NCBI GenBank assembly: GCA_014773175.1
Contig: VXCM01000440.1
Coordinates: 1 to 64,000 of the forward strand
DNA: 64,000 nt
Direction: 5' to 3'
Source of the DNA: Lucifuga dentata
Taxonomy: Eukaryota; Chordata; Actinopteri; Ophidiiformes; Bythitidae
Shown: piece after piece, positions 12,571 through 25,171 of the stretch
Layout of the letters: each line of letters starts with the position of its first letter
How positions within the stretch are numbered: position 1 is the stretch's first letter
Notes under the pieces: model-generated
The model's input: the letters and a program-made list of their open reading frames with translations, nothing else
Database searches by the model: none
What the model was told of the DNA's origin: nothing
Translations under genes and position numbers: made by a program

Positions 12571-15158
12571 GTCCTCACAGTGGTCTTTCTGGGTTGAGGA
12601 AATGCTTTGCTGTGCTGAAAAATTTGCTCTCAACTTCCTGCTGCTTTCTAGCTTCAGACAATATGTGATCCTCTTAAGTTCTCGCACGCCAAAACAAAAC
12701 TTTGTGATCTGATTTGGATTTAGAATATTCTTCCTCAAGTGTGTTCTGCTTGATTCTCTCCTGGCCTGACTTCAATGTCAAGCAGGCTTCTCCAATGTGG
12801 CAATGAGCATCCCTGGAGACTTGTTTGTGAACTCAGTGATGCTGCATTCTCTTTTGTAAGCTCAAGTGAAAGCATTAAAACCACGAATCGCTCATGACGT
12901 CTGTGCTGAAAGTTGGGGAAACTTGAGAACACCCACATATCACAATAGCCAGGATTTCCAGCTAAATATGTTGGGTGCAGTTACAACTTCATTCACATTT
13001 TCCTGTACGGTGCATGCAGCTTGTACATCAGCATTTAAAACAAGTTGTTAGCATTGTGAGCCTTAAAGTCAGACATGTCTTTCAATCTGTTCTTGCACCT
13101 TACTTTTCTTCTTAGTCACTTTTCTATAACTGAATGCAGCCGAAAAATGGCAAATAAATTTTTTGCAGCAACTTGGTCATCAATCTTCATAAGTGTTTTG
13201 AAGCCTAAAGTACATACACAAGGCTCTAAAGTGTAATCTCATCCAGTCTGATTTGAAATGTGCTACAGAGATTTCTCCACTCATTTCTGATGAATTGTGT
13301 TGTTGTTTGTTGAAGCAAATTATAGCAAATTGAAATGGGGAATTGTCATCTGTCAACCCCCGAGAGTCCCTTATTCAAAGCCATAACTAAATCTTAAATT
13401 CAATCTGTGGTTGCAGAGCCATTGCAGGAGTTATTTTTGTAATGATGAAGCATTTCAATTGACTTTCGGTGAATCCAGCCTTGTATCCTCATTGTGCCTT
13501 ATCTACTATTTTAATTAATGATTTCTTACATTTCATATAATGACTTTCAGCAAACCATAGAAAGCAATTTGGTGAGTCTAAGCAGAAATATCCGTGTGCT
13601 CTCTGATGCAGAGGGACTGCTGCAAATACAAATAGCTTTTCTCAAGTGTTTGTTATTTTTCATAAATTAGCATTTTCTAACCACCTATTCTTTTACATTT
13701 CATTTCATTTCTCCCTGCTCTCTATGGGCCCTGAGACAACTACCTGTACACCATCTCACAGGTTTTATGGTCCAGACCTGATTTGTCCAATGTCGCTGCA
13801 GTGATAACTCAGCTTCATTTTTTAATTTCTGTGGACCTGGTTCTTGGCATTTCATTAGACCTCTTGCTAGTCAGCATCTGCACCCATCATGTAAATCTGA
13901 CACACAATGCTCATGGAGCTATTATTTGCTGTGGTGCAATCGCACCATTACCCTCCAATTAATTTCTCTCCTGCTGAAGTGTCTAGATGTTGGTTTAATG
14001 TCAAAACTGTCACATATGTAACATGGCTGCAGTGGGCAGGAAGTGCAAAAGTAAGAGGAGTGGATCTTATCGAGCAAGTTTTGGCATAAATTAGGTCCTG
14101 ACTTTTACTGGTAGAGGGACAGGTGGGAGAATGGATGTAATTGGAGAATCCCATGTACATTTCTACCAACCTCACACTAAATTTACAGTGTGTTTCTTTG
14201 TACTTATGTGCTTCTTCTTGTGTACTTTATGTCAAAGCACAGTTTTAGTTTCGTTAGTACAATATATGTAACAGAAAAGGAGCTTCCTACAAGCTGAGCT
14301 ATAACTGCTTCTAAACGTTGAGATGTATCTCTCACAGACTAAATAACTTACTTTTAAAGAATGGATTAAACATCTAAAAATGTTAAGGAAAATGTGCTGT
14401 ATGTATAAGTGGCTTTATTTAAGGAAGTAAAGTAAGTTTGTGCAAAAAGATTTAGCATTTTAGATTTTGCCATTTTTGCTTTGACTTTTTAACTGTTTTG
14501 TTTTTTTATTTGACCTTTGAACCATTTTTGTTTGTTTTTACTTGAGATAGCTTGATTTCATTGTTTCACACTCCATTTGTCATTTGTCATATAAACTTTA
14601 CAAGTTTTGTCTCGAAAAATAAACACAAATTTTAAATACCAACCACAATTTTTGTAAATTGACTATAAATAAATTTAAAGCCCTTTGAACCCTTGTTTGT
14701 GATTTTGGGCTATACAAATAAACTGAACATGACTTAAATTTGGTATGTTTAGTTCTTTTGAATTATCACTTTCCTGTCTTGACACAGAATTTGACTTGAG
14801 ACTTACTTGTAACTTGCAAAACAATGACTTCGTCCCACACACGCTTTCATACGCAGCTCTTTAAACCTATTTTGCACCTTAATAGGAAAACCAATCATGT
14901 CTATTCTACAACAACTCAATCATCACACTCACACTTTGCCAGTATCACAAACGTTGCCATCTCCAGTGTTCTACCATCTGCTGAAATTTAATCCCAAAAT
15001 CACATTGCACCACCAATGCCATCAACTATCCTCGTCCCTGGTTAAATCAAGCACAGTGCGTTGAGAATTGTCCTGCATAACTTTGTTCTGTGATTTCCAG
15101 ATTTTATTCTTCTGCCTCAGAGACAGAAATGTTGCTCAGCAATTCTTTTTCTTCTTAG
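12571..15158. other. Intergenic; microsatellite-poor stretch
   Basis: Unlike its flanks, this stretch has essentially no dinucleotide arrays between about 13030 and 14200. I recognise no gene. A 65-codon open stretch without ATG (13767-13961, + strand) has a candidate acceptor at 13759-13760 but weak exon character. The region could hold a conserved non-coding element; alignment to other vertebrates would decide. Confidence 0.4.
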
Positions 15159-15450
15159 TCGTCCTGAAATCAGCCATAGAAAGACACTGAAGCAGAAAGA
15201 GAGTCACCTGCCAAATATTGACTCGCTGTATGCGGCGAAGCTGCTGAAGACCGGGAAAATGTTTCGGTAACCTTCCTTCTGACACTCGTCCACGTTCCCT
15301 TCATGAGTGAAATGGATTTAATAAGCAAAGTTAGAGGATCTTGCCTTTGAGCTGGATTCACAATAGTCTATTTCATGGAAAGGAGGACATATGACATTTG
15401 AAAAAGTTTTGTGGTTTAAAAACCAACTACTCTGGTCCCTAAAGGAGAGA

Positions 15451-15451
15451 C

Positions 15452-15487
<36 letters not shown>

Positions 15488-15494
15488 ACACATA
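15451..15494. repeat. (CA)n microsatellite
   Basis: CA dinucleotide run with one 'cata' interruption at its right end. Confidence 0.95.
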
Positions 15495-15644
15495 CTCTCT
15501 CACAAATACATAAGCTCAACACACAGTGTAGACACACACTGTTTCCCTTTCTCTCTTGCTACCCCGTCTGTCTCTCACACAAGCACAGACGTTACACTGT
15601 CTTGCCAAGACATACCTTATCTATTTTGGTTCTGTGAATCAATT

Positions 15645-15646
<2 letters not shown>

Positions 15647-15708
<62 letters not shown>
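15647..15708. repeat. Compound (CT)n(GT)n microsatellite
   Basis: CT repeat passes directly into a GT repeat. Confidence 0.95.
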
Positions 15709-15715
<7 letters not shown>

Positions 15716-15915
15716 AAGTGGAAATGAAGTAATCACTTACTCATAATGTATGCAAGTACATTTTTGATATCGTACTTCTACTCTACTTCAGCATTTGTAA
15801 TTTGTGTAACTTTACATTTTACTCCACTATATTTATATGATGGCTGTTGTGTGTAGTCACTTTGCTGATGAAGATTTGATATACATTACAAAGCATGATA
15901 GTCTTAAATTGAGTT

Positions 15916-16584
15916 NNNNNNNNNNNNNNNNNNNNNNNNNNNNNNNNNNNNNNNNNNNNNNNNNNNNNNNNNNNNNNNNNNNNNNNNNNNNNNNNNNNNN
16001 NNNNNNNNNNNNNNNNNNNNNNNNNNNNNNNNNNNNNNNNNNNNNNNNNNNNNNNNNNNNNNNNNNNNNNNNNNNNNNNNNNNNNNNNNNNNNNNNNNNN
16101 NNNNNNNNNNNNNNNNNNNNNNNNNNNNNNNNNNNNNNNNNNNNNNNNNNNNNNNNNNNNNNNNNNNNNNNNNNNNNNNNNNNNNNNNNNNNNNNNNNNN
16201 NNNNNNNNNNNNNNNNNNNNNNNNNNNNNNNNNNNNNNNNNNNNNNNNNNNNNNNNNNNNNNNNNNNNNNNNNNNNNNNNNNNNNNNNNNNNNNNNNNNN
16301 NNNNNNNNNNNNNNNNNNNNNNNNNNNNNNNNNNNNNNNNNNNNNNNNNNNNNNNNNNNNNNNNNNNNNNNNNNNNNNNNNNNNNNNNNNNNNNNNNNNN
16401 NNNNNNNNNNNNNNNNNNNNNNNNNNNNNNNNNNNNNNNNNNNNNNNNNNNNNNNNNNNNNNNNNNNNNNNNNNNNNNNNNNNNNNNNNNNNNNNNNNNN
16501 NNNNNNNNNNNNNNNNNNNNNNNNNNNNNNNNNNNNNNNNNNNNNNNNNNNNNNNNNNNNNNNNNNNNNNNNNNNNNNNNNNNN
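15916..16584. other. Assembly gap (669 Ns)
   Basis: Continuous run of N. ORFs that span it are artefacts of translating N. Confidence 1.
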
Positions 16585-17317
16585 CAAAAAAAAAAAAACT
16601 GGTAATGGCACTGATATCATGTTTTATGACCCTTAATTAATTGCTTTGTGTTTCATGTGACACACAAACTATAGAGATGTGGAAAATCACCTGACACCAA
16701 AAGCCATCACTATGATTTTTCTTCATACTATAGTGGTATACTTTAATATCTCTGTGTTTTGTGCAAATAGTGATCACACCAGAATTTTAGTGAATTAATC
16801 TGATATAGTGATAATTTGTTGTTATTCAGCAAGTCTCCTAATGGCTGATCGTCATAAAATAATCCTGATCGCTGACTTCATTTCTGTTTCGCTTATTTTC
16901 TCTTCTTAAAAGTATTTTTCGCATAAGTGCATGCATTTTTAGCATGGAGGAGCCAGAGTGGGAAATAAACCTCCAGCCCATTTGATTTTCACACTATGGA
17001 AATAGTTGCCTGGAAGGTCAGACATCAGTTTTAAATCTAATGCTATATTTTGGCAAATGTAAACAGTGATGTAAAGTGTACATTTGTAGTTAATGAGCTA
17101 CAACCTGCAAAACCAGGACAGGAGGAAATTCAGTCTAGCTGTAGCTGAAACGCTTAGAACAGGATTCTCAGAATAATGTGATTTTCCTGTTTCCTGTCCC
17201 ACACTCAGCGTATTCCAGAAAATTCAGTCGCCTTACATCCATGTTCCTGCCTGGCTGTCAAGCAAGAAATGCCAGTCCCTCTGTGCCAGTGCTGGGATAG
17301 TATCCATGGATGTAAAC

Positions 17318-17321
<4 letters not shown>

Positions 17322-17362
<41 letters not shown>
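17322..17362. repeat. (GT)n microsatellite
   Basis: Uninterrupted GT run. Confidence 0.95.
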
Positions 17363-17364
<2 letters not shown>

Positions 17365-17755
17365 TGATTGAGACTGTAGATGCCAGTTTCTAGCATGTGC
17401 CTTTTTTTTTTGTTGTTGTTGATTGAATTATCAGTTTGAAGGCATGACTCAAAGTTAGCTAGCTAGCATTAGCGTAAGCCATATAAACAAACAAAATATT
17501 ACTTTGAAGAGAAGAGTTCACATCTGTGCTTTAAAAATGGTGTGAATAGTGTTAGATAACAAACCAAAATTTATTCATGTTTTTTGTCTTTGTCTATGTC
17601 TGTTTTTTTGTTTGTTTTTTTGTTTTAGCTTGTTTTTACTATGACCCCTCTATTTCTTCTTCTCTTTCTCTCTGACAACAGTTACAGTTTGAAAGCTCTC
17701 TTTTGTCTTTATAGATGGCAAAAGTACTCTGTATTCTGCTTGTGTTTCCACACTT

Positions 17756-17760
<5 letters not shown>

Positions 17761-17815
<55 letters not shown>

Positions 17816-17817
17816 TN

Positions 17818-17874
<57 letters not shown>

Positions 17875-17876
17875 TT
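17761..17876. repeat. (CT)n(GT)n array duplicated around a single N
   Basis: A CT-to-GT compound repeat ends at the N (17817), and the same CT-to-GT order starts again right after it. The doubling is probably an uncollapsed overlap in the assembly. Confidence 0.85.
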
Positions 17877-18099
17877 TGTGTGTATGTTTGTGTGTGTATG
17901 CTGTGAATGCATCATATAGGTGATGTTGGGATGTTTTGGAGCAGAACAGTCTGTCTAGAAGTTCTGAATACAGACTGATACCTACTGACTTCTGGTTTAA
18001 GAAGGGATCAGAAGTTAATTTGAATGGTACACACACACACACACACACACACACCAGTGATTTTGCATGTTTAATCCCAATACCCACATACATATTATG

Positions 18100-18575
18100 T
18101 TACTGACAACCATTTTTCCAACATAAAACCGTATTTTAGATTTTCCAAATCCTGTAATCTTTTTAAATCAAATATTCAGGTGATACACACACACACACAC
18201 CTTAAAATTCAATGTTTCACCTCCATGCAAACAGAAGGGACGGTCGTTTTGAAATTTCTCAGGAAAAAATAATCTCCTGGGACTATATTCCCTGGCGGAG
18301 ATATACATCTTCTGAGCTCTGTGTTGGATTGGTTAAAAAAAATTACTTCATCAATAACTTTAAAAGACATAGTGTTTGCTGTGATGGATTACGTATCCCA
18401 AGCACGTTTCAAGTCTCTACATGTTGATTTTAGTAGCGTACTGGAATCAGCTGAAACAAATAGCAGTCTGGGAAAACAATTCCACTATTTACTGCTCCGG
18501 TAAAATGTTTCAGTCTGCTGTATATATTGGGCTCAAACATGCAAAATCACCAGTATGGTCCCTTAGGAAACTAAA
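18100..18575 (+). repeat. Dispersed repeat, copy A
   Basis: This stretch aligns by eye, in the same orientation and order, with 52978-53475. Shared blocks include 'gtctcctgggactatattc'-like text at about 18270, 'ctgtgatggatta' near 18380, 'agcacgtttcaagtctc' near 18400, 'gttgattttagtagcgtact' and the right end 'atgcaaaatcaccagtatg'. The two copies differ by many substitutions and small indels, so it is an old family. It is interrupted by (CA)n at about 18185. The class is unknown. Confidence 0.75.
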
Positions 18576-19798
18576 GCAGAAAGTGCAGTCACAATAAAGA
18601 ATAAAGAGTAAGGCACCTGCATTCTGTCATGATGGTTTGTGATGAAATTCAGATGAAATAGTGGCCCAGAATGAACCAAACTGTTTCTTCAATTTAAGCA
18701 GCACAATCTGTCTGACCCTAAGGTGAAGAAGAGTGAAGAGAAGACGAATGCCTGTCAAAGTAAGAACTGTTTTCCTTGAAGCCTAAATGAAACTTTTCTG
18801 CTTCAATACTCTTCAAAAGCTCAAAACAGCATCTGAAGTTGGGTCATGAGAAGATATAAATGGGTAACTAACTACTCTGGAGATATTGATGTCAAGTTCA
18901 GACAAATATATTTATAAAGTGCTCCTAATGAACAGGCTTGTCACTGTGTTCTTTGTAGAGAACAAAAGTTTTATAAATGTAGGTACAAAGAGGAGATTAA
19001 AAAGATAATTACGACAACAACTAGAACAAATATATATACTAAAATGATGACCAGCTATTGGTGGCAAGTTTAGGTTGCAAATTAAGTTTCATTCTTTTCA
19101 GAATCATCCCACATACATCAAGCACAATTATGGGAAAGTAATATGAGCAAACAGCCAATAAATGCTAGTAAATTTTGATTGTGATTATTAAATTTGTCCA
19201 CTTCCATCAGCAACTTTGGCAGGAACACAAAATAAAGTACTGTATATAGGATCACTTCAAATGCAAAATTTGTTTTGGCTGGTATAATAATGGAAGTGAC
19301 TGATGAATCTTGGAATGCACAAACCACTACAGCAAAATACCCATGAAAACAGATTTGTTTCCAGCTGAGGACGTATGGAGGACAGGAAAGTTCTATCGTC
19401 ACATGAATAGATGCAGCAGATACAAACCGGTAGCATATTCTCCATAGTAACAGAAAATAAACTCGGTCACAATGGAAATATCTTGCATATTGATAATAAA
19501 ATGTTTGCATGGAATTTGTTACCCTGAAAACAGAGCAAAACAAAAGGGGGAATTCTGTAAAAAAATAAAAAAATAAATAATAATTAATTTAAAAAAAAAT
19601 CACAGACTATTTACATCATATTTTTGTAGACTTGTTTTCAATAGATTTTTAAAGAAATAAGTATGTTAGTGGGTTCGTCGCTAAGAATGCATGTGTTCCG
19701 CAACTTTAAGGTAAAATGAGAAATTCAAGTCAAGTTAAAAACATTGGTTAAGATATGAAATTTATATCTACTGTACATTGCATCTACAGTACAGTACA

Positions 19799-20395
19799 GA
19801 GCCCCTAAAGGGACATGGGATAAAAAATATCAGTGGAAGGAGAATAAATAACGAGTCCTTTGGTGAGATAACGCAAAAGTTTTGTGAGACAATGCAATTC
19901 TTTTGCAAGATAACGCAAAACTTTTGTGAGATAATGTAAAATATTGGGAGATAACACAAAACGTTTGCAGGATAATGCATAAAAATTTGAAGATCTCGCA
20001 AAAGTATTGTGTTATCTCACAAAACTTTTGTGAGATAACCCAAGTGACCTAGACCCAAGCACCAACTGAATGTCTTTATATTTTATTAAAGTAAAATACA
20101 GTAAAACTTTACAAATCGTTCCATTGCTCCCTAGCAACAGCACTCATTAGAGTGACCCAGATATACTGTCGCACTTCTGTTCAAGTTTGGCATTATCTTG
20201 CAAAGGTTTTGTGTTATCTTGAAAACGTTTTGCTTTATCTCGCAAAAATATTGTGTTATCTCACAAATGTTTTGCATTGTCTTGCAAAAATATTGCATTA
20301 TCTCGCAAAAGTATTGTGAGATAACACAAAAGGGCTCACTATTTTTTTTCCTTCCACGGATTTGTTTTTCCTCCCATGTCCCCTTATAGAGGCTC
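19799..20395. mobile_element. Inverted-repeat element made of 21-bp units
   Basis: The left end (19799, 'gagcccctaaagggacatgg') and the right end (to 20395) are inverted repeats of each other with a few mismatches. Inside each end lies a tandem array of a roughly 21-bp unit with core GAGATAAYGCAAAA: about eight units at 19862-20045 and about six inverted units at 20190-20335. The spacer is unique. No transposase ORF is present. The ORFs over the arrays are seven-residue periodic translations of the unit. It is probably a non-autonomous DNA transposon or foldback element. Confidence 0.75.
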
Positions 20396-23300
20396 CATAA
20401 AACATCCAACATAGATGGTCAGTCCTACAAAATCTGCATTTTAATGTATTGAAATTTATTTATTTATTTATTTATTTATTTGCATGCTTATTTGAATTAG
20501 TTTTGCTCTTTGCAGGTTCAATAGTTGAAGAAAATGAAGTTGTAATTTATTGTACTTTGTGCTTAGTGTTATTGTATTTGGTGCTGTAGGTTTTGTGTTA
20601 GCAAACAAGAAATCCCTCCTTTTTTTGTTCCGATATCTTTTCTGACATCAGTGTGTGTTTGTGTTCTTTTAGAAGGCCAGTCCCATTCTCGTTAAGACAG
20701 GCACTTGTCTGCAAATTCTAGTGGATCAAATCAGCCTTAAAGCTTTGTGGTATTTCCAATTATATGGTAGCTTTTTATTCATCAGTATGACATATGAACT
20801 TGCATCGCTGCACAGTCTTTTCATTAGGTGCATACATAGGCAAATATTTGGTTTTCATTTCAATATTGAGCTCTGTAAGACGAAAATGGCTTGACGCCTA
20901 AGAGGTTACATAAATCAAATTCAATGTCAGATAGTGTAACAATAATAAAGCTGTTGTCTTTGAAGTGGGTTTTGAATACAAGCCACCACAAATGCAGATA
21001 CACGTACAGAGGCAATGCTAATTATACCAGCTGTTCTCTAAAGGATACTGTAGAAAAGAAATGATGTCATGGTTAGAATCCCAGAGATGCAGGAACAACT
21101 ATTTCTGAGAAAATCCAGCCTGCATATGTCCTGTTTTTCTCAAAAAGTCACTGCTGTATGGACAAAGTCTGAAGTCTGAATTTCCACCCAGATGATTTTT
21201 TTAGACAAATCCCAAATGTGTGTGCTTACCCTAACTCTGCAAACAAGTCTGAGTAAGTTTCCTTCCAACTTTTAAAGAGACAGTTACAGATAATGAAGCA
21301 ATCGACTTTTCAATTATCTGTGTCTCGTTGGTCTTCAATGTAAGTGTCTCCAAGATTCCCTTCAATGTAATGAAATTTTAAAAAGGAACCACTCCAGACA
21401 GGTGAAGTGTGTTTCTGTTCCCTTTTCTGTCTTTTCATTTGGAGGACAAAACAAAAGCCAGACAGAGAGAGAGAGGGAGAGAGAAAAGATAAACGATTAT
21501 GGATGTTGGAGGTTGATTATAGATGTTGCCATTGTAAAGATGAGTCCCCCATAATAGCCACTTTTCCTCTCATGTTATGCAACAAGTCCATTGCTCATTC
21601 ACTGTTAGTCACTTTGGACTGTAATTTCAAATTCATACCTAAAACATGTGAATTAGACAAAGACAGACTATAACACAGCCAGCTAGCTTTAACTCGTGCA
21701 AGCAAGACCTCACTTACAGTAAGATCTGGCAAAGAGGGAAAGGATTGATCAGTTCAGCCAATAGTACTCAATTCAGAGCTTGAGGTGAATCCAAATAGTG
21801 CTATCCAGTCCATTAATCAATGCTAGAACATAAGCAAAAATAATATCAACAAACAAGGCCCTGCTATTTAAGAGGGAGGATCCTCTAATCAAAAGCTTTT
21901 CATTTTCTGAGTTGCTGGCTACATCAAAGAAGCATCCTGGACTCTTTGATGAAAAGATCTGATTAGGACCCAGAAAGCCAGACCTTCACTAATTCACCAT
22001 TCAGGAGAGAGACCGATGCTGCTTTTCCCAATATGACTGGAAAATTAAACCGAGTTCTGAATTTATGGCTAATATCCATATTATATATAAAATCTAATTT
22101 CTGAGCTACCCCACTGGTCAGTTTATCTGGTAATGTTGCAGCATGAAACTTCTTGATATCAAAATAACAATAAGTGCATAGAATATGTCGATGTAACTCT
22201 GTGTGTAATGATGTGTGTGTTCATGTGGAAGTCATGTTTCATCAGCACACTTGTGGGAATTTTTTGTAGCCAGTAGCTGAGCCCAGATGTAATTTTCAAG
22301 GTGCACAGCCTATCAAGATGACTGACAAGTGTGTCATGGGAACTTGACCAAATAGAAGGGAGGAAGATGAGATAAACAGTACACTTCCTGCTATAAAACA
22401 ACATGTTGTGCCATTTCAGGTGCAAAACTTTCAAAAATTACACCTTTTCAGGAATAAAGAAAGAATAGTTTTGTTACAGCTGAATGACTTTGTAGAAAGT
22501 TCTTGAAAGGGTTTAATAAGCCTAAGGGGTCAAATAATAAGAGGTAACTCGCCCATTGGTTGCCAATTTCTCAGCTGCTGTGTCCAGTCCTTTAATGCCA
22601 CAATAAACTGCTAAATGTATGTAGTTCAAGAAAGAAACATGAAGAAAGACAGTACTAAATTTTAGATGACAATTATCATCCAAATTAATTATTATCAAAA
22701 CAAACAGAAATATAATCATCCTCATCATCCTCAGCATTGATTAGCCATGATTGCTGTATATTAGAAGGCATAATAAACCAAACAATGATGAATTATTTGA
22801 CAATTATACTGTAAAGAACTAAAATGAGCCAAGTGAGATGAAGAAATGGATGTGAGGGAGGTTGAGACAAGCGTAGAACAACAAACTAAGAGACACAGAG
22901 GAACCTGAAAGATTCAGTAACAGAGAGAATGCCGAGATGACTGCTGGTTCATCTACTTTCAAAAACAACAGAGATAAGACTGAGACAGGAACGAGAGAAG
23001 GAAGAAGAAGAAGAAACGAAAGCATGGCAAAGCGAGAAAAATCCTGTTCTGGAGATAGATCACAGCCATACAGATCTATTTACAGGTTAGAAATGGTTCT
23101 GACTGTGTGTGTGTGTGTGTGTGAATGTCACACACCTACACCAACACTTACACACACACAGCAGGCACACCTTTAGCTGGTTATCCTCATATCCCCTAAG
23201 CAGAAAGCAACAAATTGGCTGACTGCTGTTTGTTGATTGGCTATAATGGTTTATTTCAATAATGTAGGTGTTTTTCTACCATCTACAGGCCAAGGTCAGG

Positions 23301-24960
23301 GTAATCCTGAATACCACCAAAATTACAGTTCATACATGTATTTCTGAACAATAGTCTTAAAAATAAAACTCTCGTCACCTTATCTTTACTTTGAAAAAAC
23401 ATCTATGTTTATGGCATTTGATTAAATTAATAATATTACTCTCATTCAATATATTTTCAGCTTTGGACCCTATGTGTCCCACACTTATGCTTTCCTGCAG
23501 CACCGAAACAAGTTTCAAAAAGTTAGGAGGGCTTGGTATATGAGATTGGCCACAACTCATTAATTCCATTTAAAATTAGGTTCTTAGCAAATAGAAAAAT
23601 GCAGCTGGACATAAAAATCAAGTAACTGGTAGCACAGCTGCATAGTGATTAAGGAGATCATCTTCCAACCACAGGCCCATGTAAACAATCATATTCTTCA
23701 GCAACATTTCCCAGCAGCCGCTTGTGTTGCAGTGGGCTAAGCTGTGAACGTAGATCCACACACAAACAAGAAACCACAGATAAAAGCCCAAGTGGTCAGA
23801 GCGGTCAAAGCATGGATGGACTAATGGACAAACAAACAAACGAACAGACAGACAAGCTGGCACACATGCCCATGGCATTCTGACTTGCGTTTTGGCCCTA
23901 TTAAGTTTACAAATGCACAGTATCTATCTACACATTTAAGAAGGACAGAAATGTTTCTTATAAACATCTTTTAATGATGTACATTTTATTAACTGACATT
24001 TCATTCGTTTCATTGACATTAGTTTAATTAGGAATAAAACAGCTTGCTAACTGTACTTTCAGCGCTTCAGATGCTATGCATAGTCTTGACATTTGAAGAA
24101 CCTGCACCTGCAGGCTTAATATTTGTGAGACTTGAGTGATAAGGAGAGTCCAGCAAAACCACTTTGAGTCATGTATACCAGGAGCTGACACATGCATGGT
24201 AGTTGGGGTTAGAGACCTAAGATGACCTAAAAATTAGTTTCACACCAAACATATATCTGTAATTGATGTACATTATTAGCCAATGTTTGTGTATCTCAAG
24301 TATTTTAGCATCTGAAATGACTAGACAGACAATTTGCTATCAGTATGTGTAGCCAGATAATGAGCACTATGGGAGCAGACTCACAAATTTGATGACTTGA
24401 CACCTACTGGAGGAACTGATAAATTATTTCTCCATTTTGCAATAAACCTGTGTGACCTCTTCAGTAACTCAAGAGGCCGCTGGATGAGTTATTAGATTAC
24501 AATTTAATGATCTTTTAGGAAAAAATATGGAAGCAGCTTCAAAATATAAATGTGACACAGGTGAAACAAAGAAAATCATTCAGAAAATTAAAAAATTAGA
24601 TCCGTAAACACAGTCCTACAACTGAGCCAGCTTTGTCACAAATTTGGCAATCCTGCCTAAATCCAGTGTCCTGAGGTTTCCTCTCATTACTGTGCACTGA
24701 CCGTGACATGTACGGTAGCTTGAAACACCTGAGCCTCAAAAAGAACGTGCATAAATGCTACAGATGTACCAGCAATCAGACAAAGACTGGCTCCAGGCTG
24801 CAGTTTAAGTACAAAAGAGGCTGCTCATACAGGGCTTATAACAGAAATTGAGATACACATGTATCAGGTAAAAAAGGTGACACTCTCAGAATCTTCTTCA
24901 TTTAATTTATTCACTTATTTGAGATTTAATATGCAACACAAATCTGCTCAGCTACTGTCC
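20396..24960. other. Intergenic, no gene seen
   Basis: Sequence upstream of nmt with few simple repeats ((TTTA)n at about 20457-20482, a short (GT)n at about 23103-23121). Nothing recognisable as an exon. The promoter of nmt should lie near the right end, but no CpG island or clear TATA box is visible there. Confidence 0.5.
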
Positions 24961-25151
24961 CAGATGAAGTCTGTGAGAAGTTATATTTAAATGTGTTTTT
25001 CTCAGTTATCTGTTGGGTGGGTGGGAGTTGGGTGGGAGCAGCTAAGACAGCCACTCTCCTCCCTTCACTGCTCAGAAAGATAACAGCTAAAAACCACAGA
25101 TGTGTCAGAAAACACCAGTGTTTTAGCTTCAGGGACTCTTGCTGCTTTACA

Positions 25152-25171
25152 ATGACTGATTCAAACTTGTT
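25152..25171 (+). CDS. nmt: nmt exon 1 (start)
   Basis: ATG at 25152 with A at -3, followed by donor gtaagt at 25172. It encodes residues 1-6, and codon 7 is split. An in-frame ATG in exon 2 (25313, residue 10) could serve as an alternative start. Confidence 0.75.

Noticed and set aside
15837..16640. 267-codon ORF over the first N gap
   Set aside because: Almost entirely translated N.
19118..19543. 141-codon ORF on the minus strand, hydrophobic, with a PKLL segment faintly like an olfactory-receptor region
   Set aside because: The spacing of the receptor-like residues does not fit, no other receptor motif is present, and one ORF of this length is expected by chance in 64 kb of AT-rich DNA.
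19862..20335. CRISPR-like repeat array
   Set aside because: Units are contiguous and imperfect without unique spacers, arrays are inverted to each other, and the genome is a vertebrate. It is an inverted-repeat element.
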